The position numbers and the translations under genes were made by a program. The notes under the pieces were generated by a model that was not told the origin of the DNA, did no database searches, and saw only the letters and a list, made by a program, of their open reading frames with translations. A stretch of 15,716 bases of DNA. Source: Candidatus Rokuibacteriota bacterium. GTDB taxonomy: Bacteria > Methylomirabilota > Methylomirabilia > Rokubacteriales > JACOUJ01. The stretch spans positions 1 through 15,716 of the forward strand of contig JACOUJ010000129.1 in NCBI GenBank assembly GCA_016177865.1, written 5' to 3'. Positions 6,058 through 13,426 of the stretch are shown here, piece by piece. Position 1 is the first letter of the stretch; each line of letters starts with the position of its first letter.

Positions 6058-7389
6058 CTACATTGCATCGACAAGCTCACCCATGGTTCGGTCGGGGGCG
6101 GCATCTGTCACGCCCACCGCGAGATAGCGGCGCATGAGATCGTTACCGCCGGAGAACAGGACTTCGACGTAGTTGTCCGTCAACCCACTGAGCAGTCCGG
6201 TGGCCTTGTCTCGAGACTCAAGGACCAGCACTTCCACCCTCTTGCCGACAAATCGCTGCCTGAAGGCGAGGTTCTTGGCCTGAGTCAGCGTGCGCAGGCG
6301 CTTTGCCCTCGCCCTGATCAAGCCAGGCGGCACCGGATTCGGCAGATGCGCGGCCTCGGTCCCTCGCCGGGCTGAGTAGGGGAAGACATGAAGGTAACTG
6401 AATGGTAACTCTTCCACCAACTGGTACGTGGCATCGAAGTCCCCATCGCTTTCGCCGGGAAAGCCAACGATCACGTCGGCTCCGAGTCCCAGGTCAGGCA
6501 GGGCAGAGGCCAAGCGCTCCACGAGGCGGCAGTACATCCCCACGGTGTAGGGGCGGCGCATGGCCCGGAGGATCGGATCGCTTCCTGACTGGAGCGGGAT
6601 ATGGAGATGGTGGCAGATCTTCGGCGACCCGGTAATGATCTCGATCAATTCATCGGTAAAGTACTTGGGGAGAATCGAAGAGAGACGGATCCGCCTGAGT
6701 CCGGGGATGTCCATCATCTGCCGGAGGAGCGCGGCCAAGGTGGTGCGCGGGATCATGTCCCAGCCGTAATGCCCCATGTCCACCCCGGTCAGGACCACTT
6801 CCCGATACCCCGCCTCCACGATTTCACGCGCCTGGTTGAGCACGACCTCCGGATGCTGGCTCCGGCTTCCGCCCCTCGCGTAGGGGACGATGCAGAAAGC
6901 GCAGCGATGCTGACAGCCGTCCTGAATCTTGATAAAGGCGCGCGTGAGCCCGGCAAACTTCTTGACCGGCAAGATCGGGATCGTCCTGGCCTTCGCGATC
7001 TCCCCGACTGCCACGAGGGGCCGGGCTTGCTTCCTCAGCGAGGTGACCAACTCGACGAACTCGTACTTCTCCTGGTTACCCAGGATGTAATCCACCCCGG
7101 GGATCGCGGCAACGGCTTCCGGATTCGTCTGGGCGTAGCAGCCGGTGACGACCACCACCGCCTTCGGGTTCTGAGCAATAGCCCGGCGGATCATCTGACG
7201 ATCCGAATAGTCCGCTCCCGATGTGACCGTGCACGTGTTGATGACATAGAGGTGCGCCGGTTCGTCAAAGGGCACGGCTTGGAAGCCTTCCCCTTCCAGG
7301 AGGGATTGAAGCTCGTTGGACTCGTACTGATTGAGTTTGCAGCCGAGAGTCGTGAAGGCGACTCGAAAAGGAGCCGCCTCAGCGAGCAT
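6058..7389 (-). CDS. mtaB: tRNA threonylcarbamoyladenosine methylthiotransferase MtaB
   Basis: 443 residues from the ATG at 7387-7389. The open frame runs further upstream but that part only shadows rlmN. The N-terminal MTTase domain carries three cluster cysteines: C17 (TLGCKLNQYES), C53 (INTCTVTSGAD) and C84 (VTGCYAQTNP). The radical-SAM motif is C159-x3-C163-x2-C166 in IQDGCQHRCAFCIVPYARGG. A TRAM-like RNA-binding C-terminus follows (RFVGKRVEVLVLE to GELVDAM). TLGCKLNQYES and the subsequent spacing fit MtaB (YqeV type) better than MiaB or RimO. It adds a methylthio group to t6A37 of tRNAs reading ANN codons. Its start overlaps the rlmN end by 11 bases, so the two are probably cotranscribed. 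It ends against the foldback element. Confidence 0.9.
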   Translation of the reverse strand: MLAEAAPFRVAFTTLGCKLNQYESNELQSLLEGEGFQAVPFDEPAHLYVINTCTVTSGADYSDRQMIRRAIAQNPKAVVVVTGCYAQTNPEAVAAIPGVDYILGNQEKYEFVELVTSLRKQARPLVAVGEIAKARTIPILPVKKFAGLTRAFIKIQDGCQHRCAFCIVPYARGGSRSQHPEVVLNQAREIVEAGYREVVLTGVDMGHYGWDMIPRTTLAALLRQMMDIPGLRRIRLSSILPKYFTDELIEIITGSPKICHHLHIPLQSGSDPILRAMRRPYTVGMYCRLVERLASALPDLGLGADVIVGFPGESDGDFDATYQLVEELPFSYLHVFPYSARRGTEAAHLPNPVPPGLIRARAKRLRTLTQAKNLAFRQRFVGKRVEVLVLESRDKATGLLSGLTDNYVEVLFSGGNDLMRRYLAVGVTDAAPDRTMGELVDAM

Positions 7390-8443
7390 AGGCAAGCTCG
7401 ATCGTGCGGGCCATGGGGGCCTCGGGACCGAGCTGCCCGCACGCGGCCCCGATGTCCTCCCCCTTCGACCAGCGGATCGTCGCCGTGATCCCACGCTCGA
7501 GAAGGATCCGCTGGAAGGCTTCGATCCGATCGCGCGACGGGCGACGGAATCCAGAGCCGGGCCAGGGGTTGAAGGGAATCAGGTTGATCTTGGCCCGAAT
7601 CCCCCGGAGGAGTGAGACAAGACGACGGGCATCCTCCGGCGTATCGTTGACCTCAGCCAGGAGGACGTACTCGAACGTCATCCTCTGGCGCACCGGAAGG
7701 GGGAACCGTCGGCAGGCTGACAGGAGGTCTTCCAACCCCCACCCACGGTTGATCGGCATCAGCTCCCCCCGCGCCTGGTTGCTCGTGGCATGGAGTGAAA
7801 TGGCGAAATTCACCCGAAGATTCTCCTTCGCCAGCTTCTCGATCCCTGTCACGAGGCCGACAGTGGAGACGGTGATCCGGCGGGGCGAATAGCCGAAGCC
7901 CTCCGGATCAGTCAAGATGCGAAGCGACTTCACCGTGGACTGATAGTTCGCCAAGGGCTCGCCCATTCCCATGTAGACGAGATGAGTCACCCGCTCGTCC
8001 TCCCTGAGCGTGTGGCGAACCGCCAGGAGCTGGCCAACGATCTCACCCGCGCTCAGGTTTCGCGTCACGCCCATCGTCCCCGTGAGACAGAACCGGCAGC
8101 CGAACCCACATCCCACTTGGGTAGAGAGGCAGAGTGTCAGCCGGTCATCGTCGGGCATGAGGACGGCCTGTACCTCCGCGCCATCAGCGAAGCGAATCTG
8201 AAACTTTTGACTCCCATCACGCGACGGCAGGACGTCGGCGATCGTTGGCGCCTGAACGTGAGCTTCCCCAGCAAGTCGCTCGCGAAACTGTCGAGGGAGA
8301 TTCGTCATAGAATCATACGCCGTGATGCCTTTTCCGAAGATCCAGCGTGCAAGCTGATGCCCTCGGTAGGCCGGTTCCCCGAAACGAATCGCAAGGGCCT
8401 CAAGGTCACTCGGTGTGAGATCGAGAAGGTTCATCCGGTGCAT
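7379..8443 (-). CDS. rlmN: Dual-specificity 23S rRNA/tRNA adenine-C2 methyltransferase RlmN
   Basis: 354 residues from the ATG at 8441-8443, chosen for its GAGGG SD five bases upstream; a second ATG three codons on is the alternative. The longer open frame upstream lacks family similarity. The radical-SAM cluster is C112-x3-C116-x2-C119 in STQVGCGFGCRFCLTG. C105 (TLCLSTQ) and C335 (DIGAACGQLG) correspond to the two other conserved cysteines of the E. coli enzyme (C118, and C355, which forms the methyl-enzyme adduct). Other family blocks: VYMGMGEPLANY, RRITVSTVG, INLIPFNPWPGS. It methylates C2 of A2503 in 23S rRNA and A37 in some tRNAs. It is the first of an rlmN-mtaB pair. Confidence 0.93.
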   Translation of the reverse strand: MHRMNLLDLTPSDLEALAIRFGEPAYRGHQLARWIFGKGITAYDSMTNLPRQFRERLAGEAHVQAPTIADVLPSRDGSQKFQIRFADGAEVQAVLMPDDDRLTLCLSTQVGCGFGCRFCLTGTMGVTRNLSAGEIVGQLLAVRHTLREDERVTHLVYMGMGEPLANYQSTVKSLRILTDPEGFGYSPRRITVSTVGLVTGIEKLAKENLRVNFAISLHATSNQARGELMPINRGWGLEDLLSACRRFPLPVRQRMTFEYVLLAEVNDTPEDARRLVSLLRGIRAKINLIPFNPWPGSGFRRPSRDRIEAFQRILLERGITATIRWSKGEDIGAACGQLGPEAPMARTIELAYAR

Positions 8444-8452
8444 CGCGCCCTC

Positions 8453-8481
8453 AGAATACCCGAACGTCCAGGAAGAGTCAA
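8453..8481 (-). promoter_or_regulatory. Possible sigma-70-like promoter for rlmN
   Basis: On the minus strand TTGACT (8476-8481), a 17-base spacer and TATTCT (8453-8458) resemble -35 and -10 boxes. The -10 lies so close to the rlmN ATG that the transcript would be nearly leaderless and would lose part of the GAGGG SD. That weakens the call, unless the second ATG at 8432-8434 is used. Confidence 0.3.
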
Positions 8482-8507
8482 TTTCAAGCGGGGTTATCGC
8501 CCGGCAC

Positions 8508-8553
8508 ATATCCACGGAAAGTGTGGATAGACAGTGGATAATCCTGTGGACGG
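8508..8553. promoter_or_regulatory. Cluster of four DnaA-box-like 9-mers upstream of rlmN
   Basis: Compared with TTATCCACA or its complement TGTGGATAA: 8508-8516 ATATCCACG (2 mismatches), 8522-8530 TGTGGATAG (1), 8533-8541 AGTGGATAA (1) and 8545-8553 TGTGGACGG (2). Three share one orientation and are spaced about 11-12 bases apart, close to one helical turn. They lie in the 156-base spacer between glycerate kinase and rlmN. They could bind DnaA (regulation or a titration site) or be a degenerate tandem repeat bound by another factor. There is no dnaA or dnaN nearby to support an origin. Confidence 0.35.
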
Positions 8554-8599
8554 AAACAAAAACTGACGGCGAGATCGCCACGATGAGCGGATTGTCTAA

Positions 8600-9979
8600 T
8601 CAATGGGCAGTGGGCCGCGTGATGAGACAAAGATACAGATCCATCAAGTTGGTTCGCGTCGGACCCGTGATGATGAGGTCACCGAGTTGAGAGAAAAATG
8701 TGTACGAGTCATTCTGTTCCAAAAATGATTGAGCATCGAGCCCCATCTTCTGAGCGCGGGTGATCGTCGTCCCATCGGCGATGGCGCCCGCCGCGTCGGT
8801 CGGGCCATCACCGCCATCACTTCCCGCCGCGAGCATTGTGATACCCAACTGCCCTTGAAGCTCGATCGCCGCGGCCAGACAAAATTCCTGACATCGCCCC
8901 CCTCTGCCGGTCCCTCGTACCGTTACGGTGGTCTCGCCCCCTGCGATCAGACAGACCGGCAACGCCTCCGGTTTCTCATCTCGAATCTTGCGGGCAGCCG
9001 CCACCAACTGCCTCGCCACCTCGCGGGCCTCACCCTGAAGTCCAACCGAGTGAAGGATCGGGGCCAGCCCTCGGCCACGAGCCACCTCGCCCGCGCGATC
9101 AGTGAGTAACGAGTTGTTCCCGATGACACAATTTGTCACATTGACAAAGACCGGATCAGAGGCCTTCGGGGTCTCGGGAATCATCCCGCCAGCCCCGCGA
9201 CTGAGGTGGGCCAGAACCATCGGTGGCGTTCGGGCCGCGAGCCCGGACCTCCTGAGAATCCCGACGGCCTCAGCGTACGTGGAGGGATCGGGGACCGTGG
9301 GTCCGGAGGCAATCACGTCCAGTAAGTCCCCGATGACGTCGGACAAGATGAGCGTCAGGAGTGCGGCCGGCGAGACAGCCCGGGCCAGTTGTCCCCCTTT
9401 CAGGGTGGAAAGGTGTTTGCGAACCACGTTGAGTTCCCCGATGGGCGCTCCAGCCTCCAAGAGCAGCCGGGTCACTTCACGCTTCTCTCCAAGGGTGATG
9501 GTCGGAACCGGAGCGGGAAGAAGGGCTGACCCGCCTCCGGAAAGAAGACAGATGATCAGGTCTTGGGCGGTTGCGGATTGAACCAAACGAAGAATCTCCT
9601 GAGCCCCCTGGAGGCCGGCATAGTCAGGAATCGGATGACCTGCGTGGACGAGACGCACTCGGCTCGTCCGGCTCGGGTCTCCAGCCTTCACGACCACGAT
9701 GCCCTCGCTGACCCGGGGCCCCAGGATGGCCTCCACGCTCTCGGCCATCGCCCCGGAAGCCTTCCCTCCCCCGACCACCAGCAGCCGGTCGACCTTTTCC
9801 AGATCGAAAGGGCGTCCCTGAACGGTCAGCCGAGAGCCGTCCAGGTGAAGCGCTTGGGGGACGAGGGTATGGACATGGCCGGCCTCGAGGGCTTCCTGGA
9901 AGATCAACGTGGCCGTCTCGCGAGGGTCAAACAGAGTTTGTTGAATCACGGGATACGAGTGCTCGCCCCAACGGGCCAA
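8600..9979 (-). CDS. Glycerate 2-kinase, DUF4147/MOFRL family
   Basis: Up to 459 residues from the TTG at 9977-9979; a GTG at 9947-9949 is an equally possible start, since neither has a clear SD. The N-terminal DUF4147 part contains VVGGGKASGAMAES, CLLSGGGSALLPAPVP, and LSDVIGDLLDVIASGPTVPD. The C-terminal MOFRL domain contains LIAGGETTVTVRGTGRGGRC and MLAAGSDGGDGPTDAAGAIA. Class II glycerate kinases of this type convert D-glycerate to 2-phosphoglycerate with ATP; older annotations call them hydroxypyruvate reductase TtuD. It starts 8 bases after the aminotransferase stop, so the two are probably one transcript. Together they could handle glycerate or hydroxypyruvate and serine-type intermediates, but that link is inferred only from position. 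Confidence 0.88.
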   Translation of the reverse strand: MARWGEHSYPVIQQTLFDPRETATLIFQEALEAGHVHTLVPQALHLDGSRLTVQGRPFDLEKVDRLLVVGGGKASGAMAESVEAILGPRVSEGIVVVKAGDPSRTSRVRLVHAGHPIPDYAGLQGAQEILRLVQSATAQDLIICLLSGGGSALLPAPVPTITLGEKREVTRLLLEAGAPIGELNVVRKHLSTLKGGQLARAVSPAALLTLILSDVIGDLLDVIASGPTVPDPSTYAEAVGILRRSGLAARTPPMVLAHLSRGAGGMIPETPKASDPVFVNVTNCVIGNNSLLTDRAGEVARGRGLAPILHSVGLQGEAREVARQLVAAARKIRDEKPEALPVCLIAGGETTVTVRGTGRGGRCQEFCLAAAIELQGQLGITMLAAGSDGGDGPTDAAGAIADGTTITRAQKMGLDAQSFLEQNDSYTFFSQLGDLIITGPTRTNLMDLYLCLITRPTAH

Positions 9980-9987
9980 GAGATGGG

Positions 9988-11154
9988 CTAGCGGTGGGTC
10001 AATTTGAGGAGGCGCTGGCCGGCCTCGCGGAGGGTCTCATCCGTCTTGGGGAAGCAGAAGCGGATCTCCGTCCGGCCGAGCTCCCGGTGGGCATAGAACG
10101 ACGAGCCGGGAACGGTCGCGACCCCGATCTCCTTGACGAGATACGTAGCGAAGGCCGTATCGTCGGCACAGTCGAACTCCCGGAGGAAATGGGCCGCATC
10201 TGTCAGGATGTAATACGCTCCGGACGGCTTGAAGCACTTGAATCCGGCCTTCTCCAGGAGACCGAGCAGCAAATCGCGCTTGGCCTGGTACATCTCCCTG
10301 AGCCAGGCGTAGTAACTGTCGGGCAAGGTCAGGGCCGCCACCGCCGCCTCCTGGAGTGGGTGCGGCGCCCCTACCGTGATGAAGTCGTGCGCCCGTCGAA
10401 TTCCCAGGGTGATCTCGGGTGAGGCGATCGCATAGCCGATCCTCCAGCCCGTGACCGAGTAGCTCTTTGAGATTCCGGAGATCGTCACGGTCCGGTCCGC
10501 CATCGCCGGGAGGGTGGCGATGGGGACGTGACGGAGACCATCAAACACGATGTGCTCATAAATCTCGTCCGTCACGGCAATCGCGTTATGCCGGATGCAA
10601 AGATTGGCAATGATCTCAAGCTCCTCCCGACTAAACACCTTTCCCGCGGGGTTATTGGGGGAATTAATAATGATCGCTTTCGTCCGCGGGCCGAAGGCCT
10701 TGGCCAGCCGGTCCGGGTCAAACGTGAAGTCCGGCGGTTCCAGAGGGACGAAGACCGGCTCCGCCCCCGCGATGATAGCCCCCGGTCCGTAGTTTTCGTA
10801 GAACGGCTCGAAGACGATCATTTCGTCTCCGGGGTCCAGAATCCCCAGAAGGGTGGCCAGCATCGTCTCGGTGGAGCCGCAGCAGACAGTGACCTGCCGC
10901 TCTGGATCAACCGAAATACCGTAAAACTTCTCGAACTTGACCGCGATGGCCTTTCGGAGATTCGGCGTCCCCCAGGTGACGGCGTATTGGTGGAACTCGC
11001 CATCGAGCGCGCGGTGGGCCGCATCGAGAAGCTCTTTGGGTGGCGCGAAATTCGGCATCCCCTGGGCCAGGTTCACGCCGCCGTAAAGGTTATTGAGCCG
11101 GGTCATCTCCCGGATCACGGACTCGGTGAATCCCTGCACCCGCTTCGAGAGCAT
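9988..11154 (-). CDS. Class I/II PLP-dependent aminotransferase (fold type I)
   Basis: 388 residues. Key sites: N164 and following in INSPNNPAGKVFS, D196/Y199 in VTDEIYEH (ring nitrogen and O3' contacts), the PLP lysine K230 in ISGISKSYSVTGWRIGY, and a C-terminal arginine in TEIRFCFPKT that binds the substrate carboxylate. The opening SVIREMTRLNNLYGGVNLAQ with GMPNF resembles aspartate, methionine or kynurenine aminotransferases of the YbdL/KAT group. The amino donor cannot be set by eye. The ATG at 11152-11154 has an AGGG some 10 bases upstream. It comes just before the glycerate kinase gene and just after an inserted small-gene island. Confidence 0.88.
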   Translation of the reverse strand: MLSKRVQGFTESVIREMTRLNNLYGGVNLAQGMPNFAPPKELLDAAHRALDGEFHQYAVTWGTPNLRKAIAVKFEKFYGISVDPERQVTVCCGSTETMLATLLGILDPGDEMIVFEPFYENYGPGAIIAGAEPVFVPLEPPDFTFDPDRLAKAFGPRTKAIIINSPNNPAGKVFSREELEIIANLCIRHNAIAVTDEIYEHIVFDGLRHVPIATLPAMADRTVTISGISKSYSVTGWRIGYAIASPEITLGIRRAHDFITVGAPHPLQEAAVAALTLPDSYYAWLREMYQAKRDLLLGLLEKAGFKCFKPSGAYYILTDAAHFLREFDCADDTAFATYLVKEIGVATVPGSSFYAHRELGRTEIRFCFPKTDETLREAGQRLLKLTHR

Positions 11155-11165
11155 ATCTGCTATCC

Positions 11166-11483
11166 CTAGTGTTGCTTTTGGGCAACAAAAATACTATCCC
11201 CAATTCTCAATCTCTTGGGGTCTGGCTTTCCGCTGGCACCGATCGAACCATCGGGACGGCGGTACTGGTGAATTTCCACAACCCATTGGCCGTTTCGATC
11301 CAGATATCGGATCATTTGTGAGTGGGTGCAGGGCGGCTCACCTCGACCCTGTGGATCCTGCAAGTGAGCGTTTCTGATGGGCGCTTCTGGTTTCAGCTCT
11401 CCTCGTGCTATCATACCTGGGTAGACACCTTCGTTGAACAGACGCCGAATTTCGCGAGCCGGCACCCGCTTCACCTGAAGCAT
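11166..11483 (-). CDS. Small uncharacterised protein, 105 residues
   Basis: The product opens MLQVKRVPAREIRRLFNEGV with an N-terminal basic helix. A later conserved-looking block is EIHQYRRPDGSIGASGKPDP, with a CTHSQMIRYLD segment before it. I have an impression of an uncharacterised family with an HQY-x2-PDG-x2-G-x-SG-x-PDP signature but cannot name it. No signal peptide or membrane segment is seen. The ATG at 11481-11483 lacks an SD and lies only 16 bases from the divergent gene start; an internal ATG at 11412-11414 is the alternative. GC is lower than in the flanking metabolic genes. Confidence 0.65.
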   Translation of the reverse strand: MLQVKRVPAREIRRLFNEGVYPGMIARGELKPEAPIRNAHLQDPQGRGEPPCTHSQMIRYLDRNGQWVVEIHQYRRPDGSIGASGKPDPKRLRIGDSIFVAQKQH

Positions 11484-11499
11484 GGTACAGGAGTAAGAG

Positions 11500-11814
11500 A
11501 TGTTGACCGAACTATTGCGCGAACTCCATCGTTACCTGTTTGCGCACATTTCGCTTGAAGATTTCGAAACTTGGATACTCTCTAGTCTCCAAAAGGTTTT
11601 GGATTCTCAGGATGCCCTAGCCCTGGACCTTGCAAATGAAATCGACGCCGATCTCATCGAGTTCAATGAAGGTTTGATCGATCAACTTGTCCTAAGACGA
11701 AGACTGGAAGGTTACAGCAGGCGAGGCCGCACGGTGTTTGTTCAAACCCCTGATGCCTCACTGTTGCATTCTGGAACAAATAGCTCCACTATTGCGGCGG
11801 ACGTGGAGGCTTGA
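11500..11814 (+). CDS. Small uncharacterised acidic protein, 104 residues
   Basis: The only complete plus-strand gene in the window's interior. The product starts MLTELLRELHRYLFAHISLE and continues with mostly helical, acidic sequence (LALDLANEIDADLIEFNEGL), ending in a basic RRRLEGYSRRGR patch and a polar tail. It resembles small accessory proteins of the type 'LHRYL...ISLEDFE.W' that occur beside DUF-type genes, but I know of no function. The ATG at 11500-11502 has a good AGGAG SD six bases upstream. It is divergent from the 105-residue gene (16 bases apart), and its 3' end overlaps the convergent DUF6941-like gene by 26 bases. Confidence 0.65.
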   Translation: MLTELLRELHRYLFAHISLEDFETWILSSLQKVLDSQDALALDLANEIDADLIEFNEGLIDQLVLRRRLEGYSRRGRTVFVQTPDASLLHSGTNSSTIAADVEA

Positions 11815-12235
11815 CAACCCGCACATAATCCACTCGCATCGGGATTTGGGTAATCTGAGTACCGTTCAAGTCGATTCGAAACCAATAAGTCCCTGGCATC
11901 GCGAATCGAATCTTTAGAGAAGTTACGACATCCAGCCCCTGTTCGGGCTGATCGCCGAACTCAATGTCCCTCGCGATTCTTTCCCGACTCGTGCTGTCTG
12001 GGTTCACGATAGTCATCCCCAACTCATACCGTCCGCGCGCCGCCCCGGCAATAAATCGCATTAACATACTGCCTTCGTAGACAAAGGGCGCCATTTCCTT
12101 CGGCGGATCTGGGCCTTCGGCTGTCATTGTCACAACGTCAACAATCCGAATAGCCGATTTGACATTATCCTGTTCCACCAAAAGTTTTTCACAAAAAAGG
12201 GCTGAAGACAGGAACGGTCCCTGATCAAACACCAC
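11789..12235 (-). CDS. DUF6941-like beta-sandwich protein of unknown function
   Basis: 148 residues. The opening FDQGPFLSSALFCEKLLVEQ, followed by SAIRIVDVVTM, and the closing GTYWFRIDLNGTQITQIPMR resemble the DUF6941 pattern: a 'CEK...E...d' start and a final 'G.Y.f.i..dg..i..ipl.v' strand pair. The function is unknown and no catalytic residues are suggested. The start could be the GTG at 12233-12235 or the adjacent GTG at 12230-12232; AAGGGG lies about 9 bases upstream of the first. It starts 20 bases after the moeB stop, a position where related operons often carry a JAMM/Mec-type peptidase gene; this protein shows no JAMM metal motif. Confidence 0.65.
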   Translation of the reverse strand: MVFDQGPFLSSALFCEKLLVEQDNVKSAIRIVDVVTMTAEGPDPPKEMAPFVYEGSMLMRFIAGAARGRYELGMTIVNPDSTSRERIARDIEFGDQPEQGLDVVTSLKIRFAMPGTYWFRIDLNGTQITQIPMRVDYVRVVKPPRPPQ

Positions 12236-12255
12236 AGACTATAACCCCTTGAATT

Positions 12256-13059
12256 TCATAGAACGCAGACCTCCCCTTCCTCCCGGAGCTCCGTGATCTT
12301 CGGCGCGTCACCGCAAAGCGCGCAGGCAGGGTCCCGTCCCACACGGATCGTCTTGAACTCTCCGGGGAGGGCATCGAAGAAAAGGACTTGGCCCGCCGGC
12401 GGCTCCCCGATCCCGAGGAGGATCTTGATCGCCTGAAGGGCCTGAAGGGACCCGAGAACTCCGGCCACCGCCCCGAGGATCCCGGCCTCCTGACACGACG
12501 GGATGAGCCCCGGGGGCGGGGGCTGTCGAAACAGACAGCGATAGCACGCGCCCTTTTTCGGAATGATCGTGTAGAGTTGGCCATCAAAGCGAAGGATCCC
12601 GGCAATGACCGCGGGGATTCCAAGCATGACGCAGGCGTCGTTCACCAGGAACTTCGTGGGAAAGTTGTCGCTCCCATCCAACACGACGTCGTACTCGCGG
12701 AGGATTTCCGGGGCGTTCTCCGTCGAGAGTTTCGCGTGGTACGGGACCACTTTCACCCCCGGGTTTATCGCCTCCATCCGCTCCTGGGCCGAGAAGACTT
12801 TGGGGCGGTCCAAGTCCTTCATAGAGTGGAGGATCTGGCGCTGGAGGTTACTGAGGTCCACGGCGTCAGGGTCCATCATGCCGATGGTTCCGATGCCGGC
12901 CGCGGCCAGGTAGAGGGCGGCGGGAGAGCCCAGCCCTCCGGCCCCAACGATCAGGGCCTTGGCCGCCAAGAGCTTCCGTTGGCCGACACCTCCCACCTCA
13001 GGGAGGACAATGTGGCGGGCGTACCGCCTGATCGCTTCTTCAGTGAGGGGAAGCTTCAC
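12256..13059 (-). CDS. moeB: MoeB/ThiF/HesA-family carrier-protein adenylyltransferase
   Basis: 267 residues. ATP-binding GAGGLGS at 39-45, substrate-contact motifs DPDAVDLSNLQRQILH (63-78) and DGSDNFPTKFLVND (128-141), a structural zinc site from C172/C175 (CYRC) and C246/C249 (CALC), and C189 in PSCQEAGILG at the position of the reactive cysteine. The family adenylates the C-terminal glycine of MoaD or ThiS-like carriers so that sulfur can be added. The GTG at 13057-13059 overlaps the NIL gene stop in a GTGA junction, showing tight coupling. Its position after a carrier gene and a thrC-like gene argues for a role in amino-acid sulfur transfer rather than molybdopterin synthesis, although the latter is not excluded. 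Confidence 0.88.
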   Translation of the reverse strand: MKLPLTEEAIRRYARHIVLPEVGGVGQRKLLAAKALIVGAGGLGSPAALYLAAAGIGTIGMMDPDAVDLSNLQRQILHSMKDLDRPKVFSAQERMEAINPGVKVVPYHAKLSTENAPEILREYDVVLDGSDNFPTKFLVNDACVMLGIPAVIAGILRFDGQLYTIIPKKGACYRCLFRQPPPPGLIPSCQEAGILGAVAGVLGSLQALQAIKILLGIGEPPAGQVLFFDALPGEFKTIRVGRDPACALCGDAPKITELREEGEVCVL

Positions 13060-13298
13060 GGAAGGACAACGTCGCGCTCGATGGGGTCTACCTTCACCCC
13101 CTTTTCCCGGAGCCAGGCGATCCCCCGGCGCAGATCCTCGTCGGTCCCTTCCAGCTCGAGCGCCACCCAGCCATAGGTCGGCGTGACGTCAGCCCGGCGG
13201 ATGTTCGTGACGATGTTGAAGTCCTTGCCGAGGTGATAGATGACCGGAACCTGGATCAGATCCGTCGGGAAGGTTAGGTACACCCGCATCTTGGCCAC
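13056..13298 (-). CDS. Stand-alone NIL-domain protein (ferredoxin-like, ACT-related)
   Basis: 80 residues, essentially one NIL domain: RVYLTFPTDLIQVPVIYHLG, then FNIVTNIRRADVTPTYGWVA and LELEGTDEDLRRGIAWLREKGV. The domain is best known as the methionine-sensing C-terminal part of MetN importers, and also occurs alone in sulfur-amino-acid operons. A role as effector sensor or small partner protein is inferred. The start is the GTG at 13296-13298 with GGAG 10 bases upstream; the ATG at 13287-13289 is less well placed. That SD sits inside a 17-base inverted-repeat arm (see 13303-13426). Confidence 0.82.
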   Translation of the reverse strand: MAKMRVYLTFPTDLIQVPVIYHLGKDFNIVTNIRRADVTPTYGWVALELEGTDEDLRRGIAWLREKGVKVDPIERDVVLP

Positions 13299-13302
13299 GC
13301 TA

Positions 13303-13426
13303 GTGCCGCTCCAATTGACTTCGCCTCACTTTGTTCTCAGTCGTTGCCAATCCTCACGTACCAACTACGTACGCTCCGGTTGGCTCCTCCCTCGGGCCTC
13401 GTGATGCTCGTCACTTGGAGCGGCAC
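13303..13426 (-). promoter_or_regulatory. Inverted repeat that would sequester the NIL-gene ribosome-binding site
   Basis: Arm 13303-13319 GTGCCGCTCCAATTGAC and arm 13410-13426 (complement GTGCCGCTCCAAGTGAC) match at 16 of 17 positions, with a loop of about 90 bases. A weaker CCAAC/GTTGG pair lies inside the loop. On the transcribed strand the second arm contains TTGGAG, the only plausible SD of the NIL gene. The first arm is the end of the carrier-protein reading frame. Ribosomes finishing the carrier gene would therefore open the stem, a possible translational coupling device. The repeat is seen directly; the mechanism is inference. Confidence 0.55.

Noticed and set aside
7390..7494. N-terminal extension of the mtaB frame
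   Set aside because: It overlaps rlmN and carries no family similarity; MtaB proteins normally begin shortly before TLGCKLNQ.
8508..8553. Chromosomal replication origin
   Set aside because: There are boxes with mismatches only, no AT-rich unwinding region, and no dnaA, dnaN or other origin-linked genes.
8444..8581. N-terminal extension of the rlmN frame
   Set aside because: It contains the DnaA-box-like cluster and possible promoter, lacks similarity, and the ATG at 8441-8443 has a good SD.
10528..11169. 213-codon plus-strand frame opposite the aminotransferase
   Set aside because: It is antisense to a well-supported PLP enzyme and has no recognisable domain.
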